From Myxococcales bacterium (GTDB lineage Bacteria > Myxococcota_A > Polyangia > Haliangiales > Haliangiaceae): DNA of 64,000 nucleotides. The stretch lies in the NCBI GenBank assembly GCA_011526095.1, contig WYBA01000045.1, positions 52,713-116,712 on the forward strand, written 5' to 3'. Every line of letters begins with the position of its first letter. Positions within the stretch are counted from its first letter, which is position 1. A program made the position numbers and the translations under genes. Below are positions 44,032 to 51,384 of the stretch, piece after piece. The notes under the pieces are model-generated. The model was not told where the DNA came from. It searched no databases and was given only the letters and a program-made list of their open reading frames with translations.

Positions 44032-45152
44032 CGGCGGGCTCCGGCGGCGATTCCGAGGTCGTCGAGCCAGCCGCGCAGCGTCGGCCCGAGGTGGCGCGGC
44101 GCGCGCGCCAGCTCCGCCGCGGCGCCGACGCCGGTGAGCAGCGCGATCGTCCGCACCGAGGTGATCACGCGCTCGAGCAGCGCGATCGCGCCGTCGAGCC
44201 CGCCGGCGTTGTGCGCGCGCAGCACCGGCGCCGCCATCCCGCCGCACGTCGCGCCGAGCGCGAGCGCGCGCGCGACGTCGTGGCCCGAGCGCAGCCCGCC
44301 CGAGGCGATCACGGTGAGCCCGGCGGCGTGGCACGCCGCGGTCGCGACCGCGGTCGGCACGCCCCAGTCCCACAGCTCGCGCCCGAGCGCCGCGGCGTCG
44401 CTGCCGGCGGCGGCGCGCTTGGCCTCGACCGCGACCCAGCTCGTCCCGCCGGCGCCGGCGACGTCGACCGTGGTGACGCCGGCGGCGCGCAGCGCGGTCG
44501 CGGCCTGGGGTGACAGCCCGCACCCGGTCTCCTTGACCACCAGCGGCACGCCGCGCGCGCCGAGCGCGTCGAGCGCCGCCTTGATCGTGTCGAGCCCGCC
44601 GGAGAAGTCGCGGTCGCCGCGCTCCTGGATCATCTCCTGGCCGGGGTTGAGGTGGATCGCCATCGCGTCGGCGCCGATCCGGGCCGCGAGCTCGACGACG
44701 CGCGCGACGCCGAGCTGCGCCGCCTGGACCACGCCGATGTTGCCGATCAGCACGACGTCCGGCGCCGCGTCCTTGACCTGGAACGTCGGCTCGAGCTCGG
44801 GGTGCTCGGCCATCGCGCGCTGGCTGCCGACGCCGAACGCGCAGCCGACGCGGGCCGCGGCGCGCGCGAGGTCGCGGTTGATCGTGGCCGCCTCCGGCGT
44901 GCCGCCGGTCATCCCGGTGATCACCAGGGGCGCGCGCAGCGTCCGGCCGAGCAGCGGCGTCGCGAGGTCGACGTCGGCGAGCGCGCGCTCGGGCAGGGCC
45001 TGGTGGACGAGGTGGACGTCGTCGAGCAGCGTGGGGCGGACGAAGTCGGCGGCGCCCGACGCGGCGACCTCGAGGTGCTCGGCCTTGCGGCGGGCGATCG
45101 CGCTCGCGTCCGCGACGGCCTGGCTGCCGTCCTTGGGATCGGGGGGAACCAT
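44028..45152 (-). CDS. fni: Type 2 isopentenyl-diphosphate delta-isomerase (FMN-dependent)
   Basis: 374 residues from ATG 45152. Features of IDI-2: RKAEHLEVA at the N-terminus, LLDDVHLVHQALPE, ITGMTGGTPEAATINRDLA, FGVGSQRAM, HLNPGQEMIQ, VVKETGCGLS and VAGAGGTSWVAVEAKRA, with the FMN-phosphate site in ASGGLRSG. It interconverts IPP and DMAPP. An AGGAG Shine-Dalgarno precedes the ATG. It is the first gene of the mevalonate block and starts 46 bp after the prenyltransferase gene. Confidence 0.96.
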   Translation of the reverse strand: MVPPDPKDGSQAVADASAIARRKAEHLEVAASGAADFVRPTLLDDVHLVHQALPERALADVDLATPLLGRTLRAPLVITGMTGGTPEAATINRDLARAAARVGCAFGVGSQRAMAEHPELEPTFQVKDAAPDVVLIGNIGVVQAAQLGVARVVELAARIGADAMAIHLNPGQEMIQERGDRDFSGGLDTIKAALDALGARGVPLVVKETGCGLSPQAATALRAAGVTTVDVAGAGGTSWVAVEAKRAAAGSDAAALGRELWDWGVPTAVATAACHAAGLTVIASGGLRSGHDVARALALGATCGGMAAPVLRAHNAGGLDGAIALLERVITSVRTIALLTGVGAAAELARAPRHLGPTLRGWLDDLGIAAGARR

Positions 45153-45198
45153 GCGGGGACTCCTGCCGGGGCGCGCGCACTATGCGACGGTCATGGCA

Positions 45199-46083
45199 CT
45201 ACGCGCCACCGTAGATGATGCCGAGGGTGACCGCGCCCCACGCGACGAGGTTGAGCAGGAACGGCCAGTCCCTGAGCATCTGCTCGGTCGGCGAGCCGTC
45301 CTTGTCGCTGGCCAGCGCCAGCCACGCGAACCTCCCCACCCCCAGGGCGGAGAACGGCGCGGTCCAGATCAGCTGGTCGGTGCCGAAGAACGCCGCGGTG
45401 TGGTCGTCGAGGGTGTAGGCGGCGTAGGCGACGATCGTCGCGACGGCGAGCACGCCCATCGCGGCCTTGACGATCGGCGCGCGGTAGCCGGCGAGCGCGG
45501 CGCGGGTCGCGGCGGCGTCGCGGCCGGCGCGCCCGGCGGCGGCCAGCTCGTGCGCGCGCTTGCCCAGGCCGAGGAACGCGGACAGCAGGGCCGTGCACAG
45601 GAGCAGCCACCGCGACGCGGGCACGTCGATCGCCGCGGCGCCGGCCAGCACGCGGAGCAGGAACCCGGCCGCGATCATCCCGACGTCGACGAACGCGACC
45701 TGCTTGAGGCCCATGCTGTAGGCGAGGTTGATCACGAGGTAGCCGCCGGCGAGCGCGGCGACCTTCCAGTGCAGCGCCAGGCACAGGCCGAGCGCGCCGA
45801 CCGCGAGCGTGCCGGCGAGCGCCAGGGCGGCGCGCTCGGGCAGGGCGCCCGAGGCGATCGGGCGGTGGCGCTTGGTGGGGTGCAGCCGGTCGGCCGTGAC
45901 GTCGCGCAGGTCGTTGAACGTGTAGACCGCGCCGGACAGCGCGCAGAACGCCAGGGTCGCGAGCGCCGCGCGGACCCCGAAGTCGGCGTCGAGCAGGTGC
46001 TTGGAGAACACCAGCGGGGCGGCGACGAAGAGGTTCTTCACCCACTGGTGTGGGCGGAGCGTCTTCAGGGCCGCGAGCAACAT
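45199..46083 (-). CDS. UbiA-family prenyltransferase, decaprenyl-phosphate phosphoribosyltransferase-like
   Basis: 294 residues with about eight to nine TM helices. The N-terminal RPHQWVKNLFVAAPLVFS and first Asp motif NDLRDVTADRLHPTKRHRPIASG match the subgroup of UbiA proteins that attach phosphoribose to polyprenyl phosphate (Rv3806c-like); the second Asp motif reads SMGLKQVAFVDVGMIAAGF. Quinone or chlorophyll-type UbiA enzymes usually lack the RPxQWxKN start. Placement directly upstream of the mevalonate operon fits polyprenyl-phosphate use. A TACGAA is seven bases before ATG 46083. The exact acceptor needs experiment. Confidence 0.82.
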   Translation of the reverse strand: MLLAALKTLRPHQWVKNLFVAAPLVFSKHLLDADFGVRAALATLAFCALSGAVYTFNDLRDVTADRLHPTKRHRPIASGALPERAALALAGTLAVGALGLCLALHWKVAALAGGYLVINLAYSMGLKQVAFVDVGMIAAGFLLRVLAGAAAIDVPASRWLLLCTALLSAFLGLGKRAHELAAAGRAGRDAAATRAALAGYRAPIVKAAMGVLAVATIVAYAAYTLDDHTAAFFGTDQLIWTAPFSALGVGRFAWLALASDKDGSPTEQMLRDWPFLLNLVAWGAVTLGIIYGGA

Positions 46084-46120
46084 CCGCGGCTTCGTAGCAC
46101 GGCCACGCGCCTCCTCGCAG

Positions 46121-47965
46121 CTACGGGGTCGCCGTGCCCGTGCCCGTGCCTACGCCCGTGCCCGTGCCCGTGCCCGTGCCCGTGCCCGTGCCCGTGCCCG
46201 TGCCGTCGGGGCCGCCGTCGGCCTCCTCGTCCTCGCTGTCCTCTTCCTCGGAGTCCTCGTCCTCGGAGTCTTCGTCCTCGGGGCCGGCGTCGGCCTCCTC
46301 GCCCTCGGAGTCCTCGTCCTCGGAGTCCTCGTCCTCGGAGTCCTCGTCCTCGGAGTCCTCGTCCTCGCCGTCCCCGTCGCCCTCGTCCTCGTCTGGCTTG
46401 CTGTACTCGATCCAGTCCGCGATCGCCGTGTCCTCGCACTCCTTGGCCTCGGCGGCCGGCAGCTTGCGGCAGTCGGTGATGTCGATCAGCACGCCCAGGC
46501 ACGAGTCCTTCATGTCCTCGTCCTCGGCGTACTTCTGCTCGCAGCTCGCCTTCGACAGCGCGCTGCCGTCGGGCAGCTTGATCTCGTCGATGCTGCCGAC
46601 CGACTGCACGCCCTCCTGGACGATCGACTGCAGGCCGGACATCGTGCCGGTGCGCTTGGGGGGCGGCACCCAGGTCAGCGCCGGGATGTACGTCACGAGC
46701 ATCAGCGCGAACACCATCGCGCCGATGAACGGCAGCGTCGCCCGGGTCACGTCGATCACCGGCCGCTGGAACTTGAACGAGGCGATGAACAGGTTCAGCC
46801 CGACCGGCGGCGTGAGGTACCCGATCTCGAGGTTGATGAGGAAGATGACCCCGAGGTGGTAGGGGTTGATCCCGTAGTAGTCGGCGACGCCCGCGACGAG
46901 CGGCAGCACGACGATGATCGCCGAGAAGATGTCCATCATCATCCCGACCAGCAGCAGGAGCACGTTGAGCAGCAGCAGGAACGTGAACTTGGAGTCGACG
47001 TTGTCGCGCGCCCACTCGACCAGATCCTGCGGGACCTTGGCGGTGACGAGCAGGTTGGAGAAGGCCGACGAGGTGTAGATGACGAGGAAGATCGTGCCGA
47101 CCAGCGCCAGCGACTCGGTCGAGATGCCCCACAGCGTCTTCAGCTTGAAGTCGCGGTAGACGAAGATCTCGAGGATGAACAGGTAGAGCACGGTCAGCGC
47201 CGCGACCTGCGCCGGGTTGGCCCAGCCGTTGACCAGCACCGCGATGATCGCGAGCGGGATGATCAGCTCGGGAAAGGCGACCAGGAACGCGCGGCCGAGC
47301 TCGCCGAGCTCGAACTTCTGCCGCGGCACCTTCCACTTGATCGCCGCGGCGACGGCGACGATGCAGAGGCAGCCGACCAGCACCAGGCCCGGCACGAGGC
47401 CGGCGCCGAGGAACCGGCCGGTGTCCCAGTTGTTCTTCTCGGCCAGCTCGCGCTGCAGCCCGTAGACCGTGCCGAACACGAACAGCGGCACGGCCGGCGG
47501 GAACAGCAGGCCGACCGAGCCGTTGCCGGTGACCAGGCCGAGCGCGAACTTCTCGGGGTAGCCGGCCTTGAGCAGCGCCGGCATCAACAGGCCGCCGAGC
47601 GCGACGATCGTGACGCCCGAGGCGCCGGTGAAGATCGTGAAGATCGCGCACGCGACGATCGTGACGATCGCCAGGCCGCCGGGCATCCAGCCGAGCAGGC
47701 CGTTGGCGAACCGCACCAGGCGATCGCTCGTCTTCGCCGCGGCCATCATGTAGCCGGCGTAGATGAACAGCGGGATCGTGGCGAAGATGATCGCCTCGTC
47801 CTTGGTGCCCAGGCCGTAGATCGAGGACAGCGGGCCGCCGAACTCGGCGGTGAAGTCGCGCGGCAGGCCGTACGCGCCCAGCGCCGCGGCGCCCAGCATC
47901 ACAGCGAACAGCGGCGCGCCCGAGAAGAACAGCAGCAAGAGGCCGATCAGCAGCAGGTAGAACAT
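46121..47965 (-). CDS. dctM: TRAP transporter large permease (DctM/TatM type) with cysteine and acidic C-terminal extension
   Basis: 614 residues against about 430 for ordinary DctM. Residues 1-445 carry the permease with about 12 TM helices (LLLIGLLLLFFSGAPLFAVML, GASGVTIVALGG, PPAVPLFVFGTVYG, DIFSAIIVVLPLV, LTPPVGLNLFI). After it come a soluble stretch with four Cys (about 473-509: SCEQKYAEDED, DSCLGVL, TDCRKL, KECEDT), an acidic repeat built on EDEDS (about 525-584) and a Gly-Thr dipeptide tail (585-612). It drives ion-coupled uptake with DctQ and DctP. ATG 47965 shares a base with the dctQ stop (TGATG). The tail is unlike any DctM I know. Confidence 0.92.
   Translation of the reverse strand: MFYLLLIGLLLLFFSGAPLFAVMLGAAALGAYGLPRDFTAEFGGPLSSIYGLGTKDEAIIFATIPLFIYAGYMMAAAKTSDRLVRFANGLLGWMPGGLAIVTIVACAIFTIFTGASGVTIVALGGLLMPALLKAGYPEKFALGLVTGNGSVGLLFPPAVPLFVFGTVYGLQRELAEKNNWDTGRFLGAGLVPGLVLVGCLCIVAVAAAIKWKVPRQKFELGELGRAFLVAFPELIIPLAIIAVLVNGWANPAQVAALTVLYLFILEIFVYRDFKLKTLWGISTESLALVGTIFLVIYTSSAFSNLLVTAKVPQDLVEWARDNVDSKFTFLLLLNVLLLLVGMMMDIFSAIIVVLPLVAGVADYYGINPYHLGVIFLINLEIGYLTPPVGLNLFIASFKFQRPVIDVTRATLPFIGAMVFALMLVTYIPALTWVPPPKRTGTMSGLQSIVQEGVQSVGSIDEIKLPDGSALSKASCEQKYAEDEDMKDSCLGVLIDITDCRKLPAAEAKECEDTAIADWIEYSKPDEDEGDGDGEDEDSEDEDSEDEDSEDEDSEGEEADAGPEDEDSEDEDSEEEDSEDEEADGGPDGTGTGTGTGTGTGTGTGVGTGTGTATP
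46133..46390. repeat. Coding tandem repeats in the DctM tail
   Basis: 46133-46205 is a GTGCCC hexamer array (about 12 units, one TACGCC variant) encoding the Gly-Thr tail. 46213-46390 repeats a CTCGGAGTCCTCGTCCTC-like unit encoding EDEDSED. Both are in multiples of three, so copy-number change would alter tail length without frameshift. Confidence 0.85.
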
Positions 47966-49131
47966 CACGCCACCCCCTGCTCGGGCTCCGGCGGGGTCTT
48001 GCCGCGGAGCAGGTAGTCGAGGTCGGTCACGATCTGGAAGAACAGGTGGAGCGCGATCAGCCCGGCGCCGATGCCGAGCGACCACGACGCGATCTCGGCC
48101 GGGATCCAGTGCTCGGTCTCGTGCTCCTTGCCGGTCTCGCGCGCGATCACCTGCGCGAACGAGAAGAACACCAGCGCCATCTCGGCGGCGAACAACGTGA
48201 GCCCGACGCGCAGCCAGGCCCGGGCGCGCGCGCCGATCATCCGCGACACCACGTCCATCGACAGCAGTCGCTTGTGGTGGGTGGCGAACGCGCCGCCCAC
48301 CATCGCCGACAGGAACACGCCGTAGCGGATGTCGACCCCGACCCCGTCGATGCTCTCGTCGAGCAGGCCCCACGCCTTCGGCTCGCGCAGCAGGCCGAGC
48401 AGGAACCACGCGAACGACGCCAGCACGAGGAACACCAGGATCGAGAACAGCGTCGCCTGCTCGGCCAGCCCGACGGCGCGGTCGACCTTTCGGACGATCG
48501 CCGCGGTGGGCGGGTCGCCCGCGAACGGCGTCTCCGCGCTCGCCTCGGCGGCGGGGGTCCAGCCGCCCGTCAGCGCGCGCGCCGACACGGTGACGAGCAG
48601 GGCGCTGCCGAGCAGGTAGGCGTGCCCGCCGAACCACAGGGCCGGCGTCTCCGTCGGCGCGAGCGCGATGAACGTCAGGCCCGACAGCAGCGCGGCGCCG
48701 GTGGCGCCGGTCGCGGCCAGGCCGAGCGTCCGCGGCAGCCCCGCCGCGCCGGCGAGCCCGCCGGGCAGCAGGACCACGCCCAGCGCGAGCGCCACCGCGA
48801 GCCCGCCGACGCCGGTCGTGATCAGCCCGAACGTCGCCCACGTCCCGTGGTCGTCGCCAGTGTCGCCGAGGTCCGCGGACGTGCAGCGATCGGTGCACAC
48901 GCTCCGCACGTTGCCCTGGGCGTCGGGCGCGGCGTCCTTGCACTCGGTCACGCACGCCTGAGCGTCGCGCAGACCGGTGGCCGTGTTGATCTTGGTGGCG
49001 TCGGGCAGGGTGACCGGCCCGACCCACCACATCCGACCGAGCAGGCCGAAAACGACGAGGGCCGCGCCCACCGCCGTGATGACGTGGACCGGCCCTCGCC
49101 GTGGCTGCGCACTGCCGCGCTGAGCTGACAC
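47965..49131 (-). CDS. dctQ: TRAP transporter small permease (DctQ type) with large N-terminal membrane extension
   Basis: 388 residues against about 160-200 for ordinary DctQ. The DctQ domain is at about 215-385 (DRAVGLAEQATLFSILVFLVLASFAWFLLG, HHKRLLSMDVVSRMI, then two more TM helices). The first ~200 residues add about four TM helices (VITAVGAALVVFGLLGRMWW and onward) and, after TM1, a probable periplasmic loop with four Cys (CVTEC then VCTDRC). GTG 49131 follows TAGCCT by seven bases, with TTGTCG 18 bp further up, so dctQM has its own promoter although it lies in the operon. Confidence 0.85.
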   Translation of the reverse strand: MSAQRGSAQPRRGPVHVITAVGAALVVFGLLGRMWWVGPVTLPDATKINTATGLRDAQACVTECKDAAPDAQGNVRSVCTDRCTSADLGDTGDDHGTWATFGLITTGVGGLAVALALGVVLLPGGLAGAAGLPRTLGLAATGATGAALLSGLTFIALAPTETPALWFGGHAYLLGSALLVTVSARALTGGWTPAAEASAETPFAGDPPTAAIVRKVDRAVGLAEQATLFSILVFLVLASFAWFLLGLLREPKAWGLLDESIDGVGVDIRYGVFLSAMVGGAFATHHKRLLSMDVVSRMIGARARAWLRVGLTLFAAEMALVFFSFAQVIARETGKEHETEHWIPAEIASWSLGIGAGLIALHLFFQIVTDLDYLLRGKTPPEPEQGVA

Positions 49132-49138
49132 GTCCCGC

Positions 49139-49168
49139 AGGCTAACACCTGCGCGCGCGCGCCGACAA
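49139..49168 (-). promoter_or_regulatory. Sigma-70-type leaderless promoter of dctQM
   Basis: On the minus strand TTGTCG (49163-49168), an 18-bp spacer, TAGCCT (49139-49144), then seven bases to GTG 49131. It lies in the only gap (69 bp) of the TRAP cluster. Confidence 0.5.
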
Positions 49169-49200
49169 CGCGGCTGCCCGGCGTTCCACGCGGTGTCGTC

Positions 49201-50274
49201 CTACTTCGCCGCCTTCGTCGCCGCGGCGCCGCCGCCCTTCTTGGCCCGGTACTCGGCGCGGTACTTGAGCACGTCGTCGAGCTCGGCCTGCGAGTAGATC
49301 TTGCCGACCTGCTCCTTCCACACCGCCTCGGCGGCGGTGCGGAACTCCTGCACCATGTCGGCGGGCGAGTCGACGATCTTCACGCCCTTGCGCTTCATCT
49401 TCTTCTTCGAGTCGTCGTTGTCCTTGCGGATCTTCTTGCGCAGGCTCTTCGAGGCATTCTTCGTCAGCTTCTCCACCGCCTTCTGGTCCTCGGAGGAGAT
49501 CTTCTTGAGCGCGTCCTCCTTGAGGACGGTCGCGCCGATCGCGTAGCTCATCGGCATCGAGGTCATGAACTTGACCTTCTCGCCCCAGCCCAGCGCCATC
49601 GCCGCCAGCGGCGAGCCGTAGCAGGCGGTGATGCGCGCGCTCTCGAGCGCGGGCAGCACCTCCGGCACGCCGAGCGGCACGCCGCTGATCCCGAGCTTCT
49701 TGTACATCGCCTTGACGAGGGCGTCGTCGCCCCACATCCAGACCTTCAGCGACTTGAGGTCCTTGAGCGACTCGACCTTGGTCTTCGACATGAAGTAGAC
49801 CCAGCCGACGTCGCCGCGATCGTTGAGGCGGAAGCCCTTCTTCGCGAACTTCTTCTGGAAGTGCTTCCACATCTTGTCGGCGACGTAGTCGAGCTCCTTG
49901 ATGTCGTCGAACATCATCGGCAGCTCGAGCACGCGGATGCTCTCGTCGATCATCGACATGCCGATCGACGTGACGGCGGCGCCGTCGAGCTGGCCGAGGT
50001 TGATCTTGCGGATCACCTCGCGCTCGTCGCCCTGGACGCCGTCGGCGTAGTACTTGACCTTGACCCGGCCCTCGGTGGCCTTGTCGACGTCGACCGCCGC
50101 CTTGTCGAGGATCTTCATCCACGAGCTGCCGGTGGGGGCGAGCGTCGCCATGCGCAGCTCGACGTTCTCGGCGGCGGCGACGGAGGCTCCGGCGACCAGG
50201 CAGGTCGCGGCGGCGAGGACGGACGCGAGGCGGCCGGCGAGCTTGGGGCTATGCGAGTCGAGCGAGCGAGTCAT
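49201..50274 (-). CDS. dctP: TRAP transporter periplasmic substrate-binding subunit (DctP/TatP type)
   Basis: 357 residues from ATG 50274. The signal peptide (LASVLAAATCLVAGASVAAA) is cleaved near AAAEN. The mature protein has the DctP layout: VELRMATLAPTGSSWMKI, VKYYADGVQGDEREVIRKI, GQLDGAAVTSIGMS and FMTSMPMSYAIGATVL. The usual carboxylate-binding Arg of DctP falls in a region I could not place with certainty. The C-terminal third is Lys-rich (SLRKKIRKDNDDSKKKMKRKG), an unusual feature, and the tail ends AAATKAAK. ATG overlaps the tatT stop (ATGA at 50271-50274), so TatT and DctP are coupled. Confidence 0.93.
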   Translation of the reverse strand: MTRSLDSHSPKLAGRLASVLAAATCLVAGASVAAAENVELRMATLAPTGSSWMKILDKAAVDVDKATEGRVKVKYYADGVQGDEREVIRKINLGQLDGAAVTSIGMSMIDESIRVLELPMMFDDIKELDYVADKMWKHFQKKFAKKGFRLNDRGDVGWVYFMSKTKVESLKDLKSLKVWMWGDDALVKAMYKKLGISGVPLGVPEVLPALESARITACYGSPLAAMALGWGEKVKFMTSMPMSYAIGATVLKEDALKKISSEDQKAVEKLTKNASKSLRKKIRKDNDDSKKKMKRKGVKIVDSPADMVQEFRTAAEAVWKEQVGKIYSQAELDDVLKYRAEYRAKKGGGAAATKAAK

Positions 50275-51212
50275 GGGAAGAGCTCCTTCTCCTGCTGGAG
50301 GTAGCGGCGGGCCCGGCGATGGGCGATCTCGTTGGCGAGGCGTTGCTCCGGCCAGATGGACGGGTCAGTGCTCAGGACCTTCACCAGCGTGTCATGGAAC
50401 AGCTTCTTATCCTGTTTCATCACCGCGTAGCGACGAGCGAAATAAACGTAAGCCAGCAAGAACTTCTGATCGGTCAGCTCCATCGCGCGCTCGAACGACT
50501 TCTTCGCGCCCTCGAGGTCGCCGCCGAGCTGCTCCGAGCGGGCCGACAGCACCAGGCCCATCGCGATGTGCGGCATCGCCGCCAGCGCCTTGTCCGAAGG
50601 CCGCGCGCCCTTGTCGTCGAGCTCGATGACGCGCTTCAGCATGGCCGTCGCCGTGCTGAGGTGGCTGATCATCTCCATGCGGTCCTTGTTCTGGTTGATC
50701 GCCGAGCCCAGGCCCATCGCCGCCCACATCAGCGGCGTGCGCTGCCCCGCGCCGACGCCGGCGATGAGCTTGTCGATGGTCTCGACGTCCGCGGTGAACA
50801 GCTGGTCGCGGAACGACTTGCTCATCGCCATCAGCGCGTAGTTCATGCAGCGCAGGAACATCTTGGTCGCGCGCGCGGCGTGGTAGTCGACGGCGTCGAA
50901 GTCCTTGCGCACGACCGCCTGCTCGACCTCGTCCTCGACGAAGCCGGTGCCGTACTGGCAGTAGCCCTCGGTCAGGATCGCGCGCAGGCGCTCGTTCTCG
51001 GGATCGACGACCCAGAAGCCCTCGACCGTCTTGAGCGCGCCGGGGATCGCGCGTGACGCCATCTCCCAGTCCGACTCCATCTTCAGCGACGGCTGGGCGC
51101 GGATCAGCACCTTCGAGGTGGTGTTGACGGTGAGCTTGCCCATGTCGCACCCCGCCACCATCATGGTGGCGGAGGCGGCGAGCGCCGCGGCGGCTAGCGA
51201 GACTGTTCGCAT
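50271..51212 (-). CDS. tatT: TRAP-associated tetratricopeptide lipoprotein (TatT)
   Basis: 313 residues from ATG 51212. The signal peptide (AAAALAASATMMVAG) ends in lipobox VAGC. The mature helical protein has the TatT features TVNTTSKVLIRAQPSL, EGYCQYGTGFVEDEVE, RCMNYAL, LMWAAMGLGSAINQN and AKKSFERAMELTDQKFLLAYVYFAR. TatT forms a TPR-like trimer that associates with the TRAP binding protein, as described for Treponema Tp0956/Tp0957. AGAGGAT lies about ten bases upstream of the ATG. It is the first gene of the eleven-gene minus-strand run and diverges from an SBP gene. Confidence 0.93.
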   Translation of the reverse strand: MRTVSLAAAALAASATMMVAGCDMGKLTVNTTSKVLIRAQPSLKMESDWEMASRAIPGALKTVEGFWVVDPENERLRAILTEGYCQYGTGFVEDEVEQAVVRKDFDAVDYHAARATKMFLRCMNYALMAMSKSFRDQLFTADVETIDKLIAGVGAGQRTPLMWAAMGLGSAINQNKDRMEMISHLSTATAMLKRVIELDDKGARPSDKALAAMPHIAMGLVLSARSEQLGGDLEGAKKSFERAMELTDQKFLLAYVYFARRYAVMKQDKKLFHDTLVKVLSTDPSIWPEQRLANEIAHRRARRYLQQEKELFP

Positions 51213-51373
51213 CGTGGCGGATCCTCTCGACGAACGTCGACCAGGGTTGATTCAGGCCGGCGCCGGGCCTCTCCACGGCGCCGGCGTCGGCGACGCCCGA
51301 GGCTAGGTGAACCGCCCGATCCGAGTCAATCGCAGGCCGCCACCGCGACGAGCGAAGGCCGGCTCAATCGGGG

Positions 51374-51379
51374 TACGAT
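51374..51379 (+). promoter_or_regulatory. Putative -10 element for the SBP/HK/GGDEF operon
   Basis: TACGAT five bases before ATG 51385, no Shine-Dalgarno. The 172-bp divergent region with tatT otherwise shows a GGCGCCGG inverted repeat around 51255-51290. Confidence 0.4.
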
Positions 51380-51384
51380 GCGCC

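Noticed and set aside
46001..48016. Plus-strand open frame of 671 codons opposite dctM
   Set aside because: Composed of Asp/Arg/His runs complementary to TM-rich dctM; no signal or domain.
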